From: an uncultured Agathobacter sp.
Lineage (GTDB): Bacteria; Bacillota; Clostridia; Lachnospirales; Lachnospiraceae
Assembly (NCBI GenBank): GCA_910587655.1
Contig: CAJUND010000001.1
Coordinates: 62,001 to 126,000 of the forward strand
Reading direction: 5' to 3'
Length of the DNA: 64,000 nucleotides
Within the stretch, counting starts at the first letter, position 1, and every line of letters begins with the position of its first letter. Under the pieces are notes generated by a model. The model was given only the letters and a program-made list of their open reading frames with translations, did not search any database and had not been told where the DNA came from. A program made the translations under genes and the position numbers. This document shows, piece after piece, positions 55,338 through 63,604 of the stretch.

Positions 55338-56000
55338 TTACAACTCCACATACTGCTGCAAATTGGGGTACTCTGCGGCATGTTCACGCACATAGCATCT
55401 TTTAAATGCCGCAAATGCAGATTCCCGTTTCAGTAAACTGCGGATTGTTCTCATGACTGTTTTTGAATCAGGGTTATTATGTATTTTTTCAAGCTGCTTA
55501 TATAAAATATTCATTTCTTTCTGAAGCAGCCGCAAACGTTCTGCACTGGTATATGTCCTCATACCTGTATTTTTCAGGGAAAAGGATTCCTCGATCAGTA
55601 AGGCTGTTCGTTTCTGTACTGCATCACCGGAATTTTTCACTCCAATATATACATCATTATTTGTTACCTGGAATACCAGATACTGCTCTGGGTCTTTCCT
55701 GCAGCAGTCCAGAATTCCTTCATCATACCTGTCATTATTTTTTATGCTGTTGCAGTGTCCGCATGACCAGAAAAGATTTTCCCAGTCAAATTTGCGTTCA
55801 TGATACGTTCCATTTTTATGTGGCAGCAAGTGCTCAACATTCGGATCCTGCAAATTTTTCATTTCACAAATATAACACTTATTATGAAAATCCCTTTTCA
55901 GTCGTTCTATAACATCCGGCTTATCATATCTCCCAGCCGCTTTTCCCGATTCCTCTGACAGGGACTTTGGTGCGGGAAAAGAGCGTGTCACTTTAACCAT
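55338..56000 (-). CDS. ptuB: HNH endonuclease, Septu PtuB-like
   Basis: A 220-residue protein with an HNH nuclease and zinc-binding Cys pairs: CYICEM, VEHLLPHKNG, NLFWSCGHCNSIKNN. HNH proteins of this size directly after an AAA ATPase form the Septu (PtuA-PtuB) anti-phage system, in which the nuclease is the effector. It overlaps the ATPase gene by 8 bp. No reverse transcriptase gene is nearby, so this is not a retron of the Ec78 type. Confidence 0.82.
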   Translation of the reverse strand: MVKVTRSFPAPKSLSEESGKAAGRYDKPDVIERLKRDFHNKCYICEMKNLQDPNVEHLLPHKNGTYHERKFDWENLFWSCGHCNSIKNNDRYDEGILDCCRKDPEQYLVFQVTNNDVYIGVKNSGDAVQKRTALLIEESFSLKNTGMRTYTSAERLRLLQKEMNILYKQLEKIHNNPDSKTVMRTIRSLLKRESAFAAFKRCYVREHAAEYPNLQQYVEL

Positions 56001-57141
56001 TCATATCCTCCCGGTTAATAAATTCAAGTTTCAGTTTCTGGTATTCCGTTGCAATACTAAGAGCAAGATAATCTGGAATTTCATTTAGATATAATTCTAA
56101 TTCTGCAATTTCACACAATTCATCATCCGATAGCTTTTTCTTCGTTACGAGGTCTTTATATCGTCTGAACTTTTCCTTTAATGTATTTGAAAGTTTGTCA
56201 GCACCAAAATACCCCTCCACGATACCGTCATATGGTACATTCTCCAGCCCGTCTTCCACTAGAATATGGTTTTCCAGGTCATAAATTACGACATTTTTCA
56301 GACTGTTTAAAATAAACGGGGAATGTGATGTCATAATAAACTGAATATTGGGGAAAATTGTAGTCAGCAGTGGGATAATAGTTTTCTGCAATTCCAGGTG
56401 CAGATGAGTTTCAATTTCATCAATCAACACAATTCCTGGCAGGTGATAATCGAATGACCTCTGGGTTTCGTGCTGCATCCGCATCATAATATCCAGTACG
56501 ATATCCAGCACTGACTGATATCCGCTTGACAAGGTATTGAAATCAAAGGGTTCCTTCCCCTGCTGTAAAATATGAAACTCAAAAGTCTCTTCGTCAAAAA
56601 CCAGTTTTACCGTTTCATCATCAAATATCTGTTTTAACAGCTGTTCCAATTTTCCAAACCATGCCTGAATCTCGTCTGCTTTTTCTGTTTTATTATTATT
56701 TCTTGCCAGTGCTTCGGTCATTTTCAGGTCTAACAGATATTTAACAAAATCATTTCTGGGAAATTCCTGCAGTTCATAATAGTCTTTTAACTGCACTTTT
56801 TCCACATGTTCCGGCTGTTCGGCATGAAATACCCTGTCTGCCTTGTAATATGCCAGTATACAGTGGTATTTCTCAGCCAGTGAACAAATACTGTCTTCGT
56901 TATGGCTATACTGTATATCCACTTTGGATTTTTCAAGCCCCTTTTTTATGGTATCAAAAAATGGATTTGTAAATTCCTTGTTCAGATGCTCCGCCAGAGC
57001 GTCAGTTACACTTGTTTTCCCACTTCCATTTTTCCCTGTAAAAATCAGGTGTTTGGGTTTGTCTTCTGACAATGGAATAGAAATATCTGTTAAATGCCTG
57101 ACTTTATTAATTGTCAGACTTGTTATATAAAATTGTTCCAT
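55993..57141 (-). CDS. ptuA: AAA ATPase, Septu PtuA-like
   Basis: A 382-residue ATPase: Walker A TGKNGSGKTS near residue 36, ABC-type LSSGYQSVLDIVLDI, Walker B GIVLIDEIETHLH, and FIMTSHSPFILNS. In Septu this subunit assembles with the HNH nuclease and holds it inactive until phage infection. It starts at an ATG with a GGGAG site. Tandem extended -10 elements lie upstream (57187-57251). Confidence 0.82.
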   Translation of the reverse strand: MEQFYITSLTINKVRHLTDISIPLSEDKPKHLIFTGKNGSGKTSVTDALAEHLNKEFTNPFFDTIKKGLEKSKVDIQYSHNEDSICSLAEKYHCILAYYKADRVFHAEQPEHVEKVQLKDYYELQEFPRNDFVKYLLDLKMTEALARNNNKTEKADEIQAWFGKLEQLLKQIFDDETVKLVFDEETFEFHILQQGKEPFDFNTLSSGYQSVLDIVLDIMMRMQHETQRSFDYHLPGIVLIDEIETHLHLELQKTIIPLLTTIFPNIQFIMTSHSPFILNSLKNVVIYDLENHILVEDGLENVPYDGIVEGYFGADKLSNTLKEKFRRYKDLVTKKKLSDDELCEIAELELYLNEIPDYLALSIATEYQKLKLEFINREDMNG

Positions 57142-57186
57142 GTTAGTCTCCCAATTTTCATATATGCCTTATTTTTATATGCGCTT

Positions 57187-57251
57187 ATTATACCATGTCG
57201 TCAATCTATGATTGATGACGCTATATGCGCAATGCTTTTTTGCTTATTATA
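57187..57251 (-). promoter_or_regulatory. Tandem extended -10 promoters of the PtuA-like gene
   Basis: TGGTATAAT occurs twice on the minus strand (TATAAT at 57192-57187 and 57251-57246), each followed by AAGC. The inner one is preceded by GATTGACGACA. The 17-bp stretch 57191-57207 is identical to 47511-47527 upstream of the methyltransferase gene. Confidence 0.6.
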
Positions 57252-57303
57252 CCATAAACATATTTTCTTATCCAATAAAAAATCCGCAATCCCGCGCGTC
57301 ATA

Positions 57304-58626
57304 TTAGCACGGCTGGCTGTGGTTTGCAACCGTAAACAAAAACACCACGCCGTGTTCTCGCGGAAATCCCTCCGGAAGAATCCCCCAGTCACACAAATCC
57401 AGTATCGTAATCCTGCTGTGGTGTGCTTTTGCAATTTCCTGCGCAGTGCAGAGCCCCAGTCCGAAATGCCCGTTATCGCTGTGGGCGCTGTCTGCACGGT
57501 AAAAGCGTTCAAAAATATGCTCTTTTTCCTCATCCGGAATGGAAGGTCCGTTATTGGCAACCGCAAACGTGGTACGCCCCTTTGTCTGCGTGAGCAGAAG
57601 GAGAATTTTTCCGCCCGCAGGCGTGTATGAGAGTGCATTGTCCATAAGTATGGAAAGAAGCTGGGTGATTCGTTCGCCGTCCATACGGCAGGGGCTGTAG
57701 GTATCCTCCAAAAGTACTGGCTGTAAGGAAATCTGCCCGGCCAGGGCGAGCTGCTCATGTTTTTCATAAACGGACAGCAGAAAATCATCCGGCGAATAGT
57801 CGGACAGCTGCAGGTTTATCCCTTGTGCGTCAGCACTGGCAAGTGTCAGCATATCAGAAATCAGGTGCTGCAGGCGCCCTCCCTCCTGACGGATCAGGGA
57901 GAAAAAATGCTGCTGTTCCTTCGGGTTTTCCGCTTTCCCGGCGGATTCCAGAGCGGACAGCATGACCGCAAGCGGAGAACGGAGTTCATGCGAGGCGGCA
58001 GCAACAAAAGTTTTTTGTTTTTTCTGTGAGGTTTCCAGGGGCAGCAGCATCCGTCCGGTGAAAAACCATGAAAAAAGTACAAGCAGAAACAAGGTGACAA
58101 GGTCAGCGCCGATGACAAAAAGTGTTAAAAGGGCAAGCTGCTTTGTCTGGTGCGTCCGGTCATAAAGAATTACAAAGCTGATTCGTCCGCTTCCGCGCGT
58201 CAGATAACCGGCAGACGCATAGTACTGTTCCCCTGCGGAAACGCGGAAAGGAAATTCCTCATGACAGGTACTAAGTCCCTCGCGGCTATTGAAAATATCC
58301 AGGTCTGTTTCCGCCAGAACAGCGTCCCGCAGGGAATCCGGCGCATCTTTCTGCAGCCGTTCATAATACAGGGGTTCGCCATTGTCATATAAAAAAATCG
58401 TAAAGTGGTTCTGGCTCTGCATCTGTTTCAGCCACTGGTGGGAAATGTATTCCTGGCTCTGAATATTTGTGAGAACAGAGACAAGTTCTTTTTGAAATGC
58501 TGAATAACCAGTCTGGGTAATCGCCTTCCCGGCAAATAGCAAACATGCCGTGCTGAGCCCGATTAAGATGGCTCCGGTAATGGCGGAGCAGAAAAAGGTC
58601 ATTTGACGGTGTAATTTTTGAAACAT
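57304..58626 (-). CDS. Sensor histidine kinase
   Basis: A 440-residue kinase with two membrane segments (~10-35 and ~165-190) around a ~130-residue extracytoplasmic sensor domain. H-box ASHELRSPLAVMLSALESAG; N box MDNALSYT; G1 VANNGPSI; G2 GHFGLGLC. The start at 58626 has AGGAGGAAG. It follows its response regulator by 64 bp, and the pair is divergent from a carbohydrate-type ABC transporter. Confidence 0.92.
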   Translation of the reverse strand: MFQKLHRQMTFFCSAITGAILIGLSTACLLFAGKAITQTGYSAFQKELVSVLTNIQSQEYISHQWLKQMQSQNHFTIFLYDNGEPLYYERLQKDAPDSLRDAVLAETDLDIFNSREGLSTCHEEFPFRVSAGEQYYASAGYLTRGSGRISFVILYDRTHQTKQLALLTLFVIGADLVTLFLLVLFSWFFTGRMLLPLETSQKKQKTFVAAASHELRSPLAVMLSALESAGKAENPKEQQHFFSLIRQEGGRLQHLISDMLTLASADAQGINLQLSDYSPDDFLLSVYEKHEQLALAGQISLQPVLLEDTYSPCRMDGERITQLLSILMDNALSYTPAGGKILLLLTQTKGRTTFAVANNGPSIPDEEKEHIFERFYRADSAHSDNGHFGLGLCTAQEIAKAHHSRITILDLCDWGILPEGFPREHGVVFLFTVANHSQPC

Positions 58627-58690
58627 TTTCTTCCTCCTGAAATAACCTGCCTGTTGCATAAGATTTTCATATGTGTTATATTCAGCCCTG

Positions 58691-59362
58691 TCAATTCACC
58701 AGCTTATACCCAATCCCGCGCACCGTCTCTATCCCCGCCGTGCTTCCCACCTGCTTTAACCGTTTCCGGACGAAATGCACATAAGTATCCAGATTACTTT
58801 CCTCAACGGGTGCATCACTGCCCCAGACGCGGGAAAGCAGGACCAGCCGCTGCAGTACTTTATCCGGATTCTGCAAAAAGACCTCGAGCAGGCGTCCTTC
58901 CCTGCCGGAAAGCAGGATACTGCCGTTTGGACCGGTCAGCTCCCGCAGTTGGTTTTCATAGGAAATATCCGCATAGGAAAAAATATTGTTGTCATCATAT
59001 ACATGGCTGCGTCTGCCAATCGAGCGGATACGGGCGGAAAGCTCTTCATATGCAAAAGGTTTTACCAGATAATCGTCCGCGCCGCAGTCAAGCCCTTCCA
59101 CGCGGTCATAAAGTTCCCCGAGCGCAGTAATCATAATCACGGGCGTTAAAATGCCGTTGCTTCTTGCTTTCTGTAAAACAAGCAGTCCGTTCATCGTTGG
59201 CAGCATCCGGTCCAACAGAACCAGCTCAAAAGCGTCCTGCAGCACCAGGTCCAGCCCGTCACGCCCGTCCGGGCAGACGGTCACGTCATGATGTTCTTTT
59301 TCAAGCTGAAAACGCAGTGTTTCACACAGGCTTTTGTCGTCCTCAATTAACAGAATCCTCAT
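58691..59362 (-). CDS. OmpR-family response regulator
   Basis: A 223-residue regulator: acidic EDD at the start, phospho-Asp in LVLLDRMLP, VKPF switch, and a C-terminal winged helix ending IETVRGIGYKLVN. It starts 159 bp from the divergent transporter gene, and direct repeats in that gap (59411-59433) look like its binding site. Confidence 0.92.
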   Translation of the reverse strand: MRILLIEDDKSLCETLRFQLEKEHHDVTVCPDGRDGLDLVLQDAFELVLLDRMLPTMNGLLVLQKARSNGILTPVIMITALGELYDRVEGLDCGADDYLVKPFAYEELSARIRSIGRRSHVYDDNNIFSYADISYENQLRELTGPNGSILLSGREGRLLEVFLQNPDKVLQRLVLLSRVWGSDAPVEESNLDTYVHFVRKRLKQVGSTAGIETVRGIGYKLVN

Positions 59363-59410
59363 AAACCCGAAAATCTCCTTAACTATGTTACTAACAGTAT
59401 AACAGAATAA

Positions 59411-59433
59411 TCTTAAAGAAATCTTTAAAAGAA
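59411..59433. promoter_or_regulatory. Direct-repeat box, probable response-regulator site
   Basis: TCTTAAAGAA at 59411 and TCTTTAAAAGAA at 59422 have an 11-bp period, as for OmpR/PhoB-type dimers. GCTTAAAGAAAA at about 59452 repeats the motif closer to the transporter gene. Confidence 0.55.
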
Positions 59434-59521
59434 TATGAAAATTAAAGGCTGGCTTAAAGAAAATTTTAAGACGGTTCTGTTATCATGTAGAAAAACGTAA
59501 CAAAAAGGAGAGGCAGGAAAA

Positions 59522-61786
59522 GTGAAAAAACTTAAAAAAATTATTTCCATACTGCTTGCCAGCATGTTAATCATCGCGCTGCCGGCATGCAGCAGTACGG
59601 ACAGTGAAAACAAACCGGGGGAAACGCAGCCGGGCGGTGCGCCCGCCGCGCAGACAGAAAATGCCAAGGGGCGCTTTCTGGAAACGGAAGTAAAGATGCC
59701 GGAAAATATCAGCCATGTGGCAGGTGTAAAAAAATGTTCTGATGATTCCATCGTCGTGGTCGGAACAGACGATAATGGTATCTCGGCATATAAAGCCGTT
59801 TCCAAAAACCAGGGAAAGGACTGGGAGGAAACAAAGCTGGATGCAGAAAATACCAGGCATGCGGCAATTAATGATGACGGAACCGTGGCACTTATAGGCT
59901 ATTTTACCACAAAGGAAAACAGTAATGTTGAAATTGTGGATAAAGACGGCAAAGTTACAAAGCTGGACATCACGCTGCCAGAACATCAGGGTCCGTCCGG
60001 GGATTCGGGAAACATGATTTTGTCAGCCGTGTTTGCGGCAGGAAAGCTTTTCATCACCGAGCTGGAAGGCAGGATTTATGAGCTGGATACAAAAAGCGGA
60101 GAGCTGACAAAAGTTACGACGGAAATCGGGGAAGAAGTCCACGGTCTGATTTCCCTGGGGAATAGAATTGTTCTGATTACAAAAAATGGTGTGCGTTTTG
60201 CAGATGCAAAAACAGGAACGCTTCTTCCGGAGGATACAGAGCTGGAAAAAGCGGTGGGAACGATTGAAAATGGCAGCGACAGACCGATTTATCCGGTGAT
60301 GTTTGCCGCGGCGGAAAAAGAAGATGAGCTGTATTTCGTCAGCCATGGAGGGATTTTTTACCATAAGCAGGGCGGAAGCTCCATCGAGCAGCTTGTAAAC
60401 GGAGAGCTTGTCAGCCTGGGCGATGGCAGTACCGCATTTATGGAATTTGCCAGATTTGATGATGAGCATTTCATGGTATTTGCTGTGGATTCCCTTGGAA
60501 ACGACAAATGCTACAGCTATGAGTATGATGCAGATGCGTCCGCAGTACCGGAAAAACAGTTAAACGTTTATGCGCTTGCGGATTCCGCTGTATTACAGCA
60601 GGCAATATCTGCATTCCAGAAAAAAAATCCGGATGTGTTTGTCAAAAAAACAATCGGAATGACGGATGATAACGGCGTGACAGCAGAGGACGCCATCAAA
60701 ACATTAAACACAGAAATTATGGCAGGAAACGGACCGGACGTATTTGTCCTGGACGGACTTCCGGCAGACAGTTACGTGGAAAAAGGCATTATTTCCGATA
60801 TCAGCAGTATCGTGGAGGATGCGGATAAAAAAGACGGACTGTTTACGAATATTACAGATGCCTGCAAAACGGACGGAAAAGTATACCAGGTGCCGCTCAG
60901 GTTTTACTTTACTGCAGCAGAATGGGACAGTGGTATAAAGGAAATTTCCGGTGGACCGCAGGAGATTGCAGACGATATAAAAACTTTAAAGGAGGGAAAC
61001 AAACCAGTTATGCCATCGTTTCCGGCAGAAATGTCCCTGTATACATTTTATGATGCTTATTCCGCCGCATGGAAGGAAGGAAACGGAATAAATTCGGAAG
61101 CGTTAAAAAACAGCCTTGAGGCAGCCAAAACACTGTATGACCTGGACGGTTATAAAGAGGACGAGAGATGGTCTTACGGGGCGGTATATTCGGATATGCT
61201 TTATCTGGGGCAGATTATTTACGGTACTCTGGGGCAGGGAAGTAATTCCCGTCTGACCGGGGACGCAAAGGTCAGCATCGGTACGCTGACCGGTGTGGAT
61301 GATGTTATGAGCATGTACGGGCTGGAAAGCAGTAAGGCAGGAAGTTTTGGGCTGCTCAGTGTGGGAGAGCAGAGGGCGTTTGTGCCGGTGGTCAGTCTGG
61401 GACTTGCGGATGCTGCAAAGGATAACGAGGTGGCAAAGGAGTTTATCAAAACAGCATTGTCCGCTGACGGCCAGCATCAGATGACCAACTATTTTTCCAT
61501 CAATAAAAAGGCATATGAAAACGAATGCAAAAATGCAAAAGAATATTCCATCGGCGGCTCCGACGGGGAGGGAAGAAGCTTTGGCTATGAGGTGAAGCCG
61601 TTAAGTGAAAAACAAAAGAAGGACCTGACGGCCATGCTTGAAAGCTTAAATACATGCATGTGGAATGACAGGGTGGTGCAGGACCTTGTAATCAGTGAAG
61701 GTGTAAAATACCTGCAGGACCAGCAGTCCCTGGAGGATACCGTTTCAGCGATTACAAAAAAAGTTCAGCTTTATGTCTCTGAATAA
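59522..61786 (+). CDS. Extracellular solute-binding lipoprotein with N-terminal propeller-like domain
   Basis: A 754-residue lipoprotein (GTG start, lipobox LPAC near residue 22). Residues ~45-340 show repeated beta-propeller-like strands (ISHVAGVKKCSDDSIVVVGTDDNGISAYKAVSKNQGKDWEETKLDAENTRHAAINDDGTVALIG). Residues ~345-754 are a family 1 binding protein (LNVYALADSAVLQQAISAFQKKNPDV, GNGPDVFVLDGLPADSYVEKG). Normal family members have ~430 residues, so the propeller is an added module. It likely feeds the two permeases downstream; ligand unknown. Confidence 0.85.
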   Translation: MKKLKKIISILLASMLIIALPACSSTDSENKPGETQPGGAPAAQTENAKGRFLETEVKMPENISHVAGVKKCSDDSIVVVGTDDNGISAYKAVSKNQGKDWEETKLDAENTRHAAINDDGTVALIGYFTTKENSNVEIVDKDGKVTKLDITLPEHQGPSGDSGNMILSAVFAAGKLFITELEGRIYELDTKSGELTKVTTEIGEEVHGLISLGNRIVLITKNGVRFADAKTGTLLPEDTELEKAVGTIENGSDRPIYPVMFAAAEKEDELYFVSHGGIFYHKQGGSSIEQLVNGELVSLGDGSTAFMEFARFDDEHFMVFAVDSLGNDKCYSYEYDADASAVPEKQLNVYALADSAVLQQAISAFQKKNPDVFVKKTIGMTDDNGVTAEDAIKTLNTEIMAGNGPDVFVLDGLPADSYVEKGIISDISSIVEDADKKDGLFTNITDACKTDGKVYQVPLRFYFTAAEWDSGIKEISGGPQEIADDIKTLKEGNKPVMPSFPAEMSLYTFYDAYSAAWKEGNGINSEALKNSLEAAKTLYDLDGYKEDERWSYGAVYSDMLYLGQIIYGTLGQGSNSRLTGDAKVSIGTLTGVDDVMSMYGLESSKAGSFGLLSVGEQRAFVPVVSLGLADAAKDNEVAKEFIKTALSADGQHQMTNYFSINKKAYENECKNAKEYSIGGSDGEGRSFGYEVKPLSEKQKKDLTAMLESLNTCMWNDRVVQDLVISEGVKYLQDQQSLEDTVSAITKKVQLYVSE

Positions 61787-62711
61787 ATTGAGCAAACTGC
61801 ATTCCAAACTGCTCCGCAGTGCAGTTTGCGTAGGCAATATCCCCCCTGCGGGGAAATATTACAATTTAAAAAAGCGGCGGGGGCTTATGGGGCTTGCCTT
61901 CTGCCTTCCGGGGTTTTTCGGAATCGCCGTATTTTACCTGGTTCCGTTTCTTGACGTCGTGCGCCGTTCCTTTGTGCAGGCGTCCGGAGAAAGATTCTGC
62001 GGTGCGGATTATTATAAGCTTGTGTTAAATAATGCAGCATTTCAGCTTGCAGCAAAAAATACCGCACGTTTTATCCTTGTCTGCCTGCCGCTTCTGCTCC
62101 TGCTTTCGCTGCTTCTGGCACTGCTTGTAAACAGGCTGGGCGTCCGGTTAAAGACATTGTTTAAAAGCGCGTTCCTGCTACCGATGGCGATTCCTGCGGC
62201 GTCAGTCGTGCTTTTGTGGAAGCTCATGTTTGATGTGCATGGATTTTTAAACGGGATTTTAAATCTGTTTGGATGTTCTGCCATTGACTGGATGAATACA
62301 GGCGCGGCGTTTGCGGTGCTTGTATTCAGCTATATCTGGAAAAACTTAGGTTATACGCTGGTTTTGTGGCTGGCAGGCCTTGCGTCGGTTCCGCAGGACG
62401 TTTATGAGGCGGCACAGATTGACGGGGCGGGAAGGCTGGTGCGTTTTTTTAAAATCACCCTGCCGTTAATAAAACCGATGATTTTTACCATTGTGGTACT
62501 GTCGCTTTTAAATTCGTTTAAGGTGTTCCGGGAGGCGTACCTTGTCAGCGGCAACTATCCGCAGGAGAGCATTTATCTCCTGCAGCACTTGTTCAACAAT
62601 TGGTTTTTAGACCTTTCTGTGGATAAGATGGCGGCAGGAAGCGTATTGCTTGCACTTGTCATAGGAATCTTTGTGGCGGTTCTGGAGCACAGCTGGGAAA
62701 AAGATGTTTAA
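61773..62711 (+). CDS. Carbohydrate-type ABC transporter permease (MalF/UgpA type)
   Basis: A permease with six membrane segments: KKRRGLMGLAFCLPGFFGIAVFYLVPFL, and the EAA loop YEAAQIDGAGRLVRFFKITLPLIKP. The frame is open from ATG 61773, overlapping the previous gene by 14 bp, but the first ~30 codons fall in a palindromic segment (61792-61860). The family normally begins near KKRRGL, so the true start is uncertain; ATG 61887 would cut into the first membrane segment. Confidence 0.85.
   Translation: MSLNKLSKLHSKLLRSAVCVGNIPPAGKYYNLKKRRGLMGLAFCLPGFFGIAVFYLVPFLDVVRRSFVQASGERFCGADYYKLVLNNAAFQLAAKNTARFILVCLPLLLLLSLLLALLVNRLGVRLKTLFKSAFLLPMAIPAASVVLLWKLMFDVHGFLNGILNLFGCSAIDWMNTGAAFAVLVFSYIWKNLGYTLVLWLAGLASVPQDVYEAAQIDGAGRLVRFFKITLPLIKPMIFTIVVLSLLNSFKVFREAYLVSGNYPQESIYLLQHLFNNWFLDLSVDKMAAGSVLLALVIGIFVAVLEHSWEKDV
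61792..61829. repeat. Palindromic element at the permease start
   Basis: GCAAACTGCA (61792-61801) pairs perfectly with TGCAGTTTGC (61820-61829), with an inner CTGC-TCC-GCAG. A CCCC-TGC-GGGG hairpin flanked by AATAT/ATATT follows to about 61860. It lies between a stop codon and the conserved start of the permease and looks like an inserted short mobile-type repeat. Confidence 0.55.
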
Positions 62712-62724
62712 GACGGGAGTAGTC

Positions 62725-63573
62725 ATGAATAGAATCGGTAAAATTATATCAGTCCTTATACTTGCAGTATTTGCTCTGCTGACTGTGGCGCCGCTTTTCT
62801 TTCTTTTCTGCGGCGGAATGATGGGAAACGGTGAAATAAATGAATATTTAAAACCGTTTATTTATCATATGGACGGATTTGTCGGCTGGCGTCTGTTCCC
62901 GCTTTATCCGACGCTTCGGAATTATGTGAGACTTTTGCTGGACTCGCCGGAATTTTTCCGGATGTTCTGGAACACCATGGCGGTTACCGCAGGAATCCTT
63001 CTGGGGCAGTTTTTGTTCGGACTGCCTGCGGCGTGGGGACTGGCGCGGTATCCGGTTCCTGCAAAAAAAGTGTTTTACATGCTCTGTATCGTGCTTATGA
63101 TGCTGCCGTTCCAGGTAACGATGCTGTCGGAATATCTGGTGTTAAACCGGCTCGGCATGCTGGATACGCTCTGGTCCATCATCCTGCCGGGGGTATTTTC
63201 CACTTTTTCGGTATTTTTGATGTACCGTTTTTTCTGCGGGATTCCAGAAGAGCTTTTAGAGTCTGCAAGAATTGACGGCGCCGGGGAGCTTCAGATTTTT
63301 TTTCTACTGGGAGTTCCGCTGGGGGCTTCGGGAATATTATCGGCACTTGTGCTGCAGTTTCTGGAATGCTTCAACATGATTGAGCAGCCGCTTGTATTTT
63401 TAAAGGAAAAAAGCCTGTGGCCCCTGTCACTGTATCTGCCGGAAATCGACGAAAAACAGATGGGATTTGCGCTCTGTTGTTCCTTTGTGGCGCTGGTTCC
63501 GCCGCTGCTGGTCTTTGGCATGGGGCAGCAGTATCTGGAAGCCGGGATTATGGCAGGAGCGGTGAAGGAATAG
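62725..63573 (+). CDS. Carbohydrate-type ABC transporter permease (MalG/UgpE type)
   Basis: A 282-residue permease with six predicted membrane segments and the EAA loop LESARIDGAGELQIFFLLGVPLGASG. GGGAG precedes the ATG at 62725; a longer frame from 62671 lies inside the previous gene. No ATPase gene is linked in the window, so a shared MsmK-type ATPase elsewhere is likely. Confidence 0.9.
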   Translation: MNRIGKIISVLILAVFALLTVAPLFFLFCGGMMGNGEINEYLKPFIYHMDGFVGWRLFPLYPTLRNYVRLLLDSPEFFRMFWNTMAVTAGILLGQFLFGLPAAWGLARYPVPAKKVFYMLCIVLMMLPFQVTMLSEYLVLNRLGMLDTLWSIILPGVFSTFSVFLMYRFFCGIPEELLESARIDGAGELQIFFLLGVPLGASGILSALVLQFLECFNMIEQPLVFLKEKSLWPLSLYLPEIDEKQMGFALCCSFVALVPPLLVFGMGQQYLEAGIMAGAVKE

Positions 63574-63604
63574 CAGGGGATATTACATGTTTAGGAGGAA
63601 AAAC

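Noticed and set aside
55338..57141. Retron with ATPase-HNH effector
   Set aside because: No reverse transcriptase or msr/msd-like region is present near the pair.
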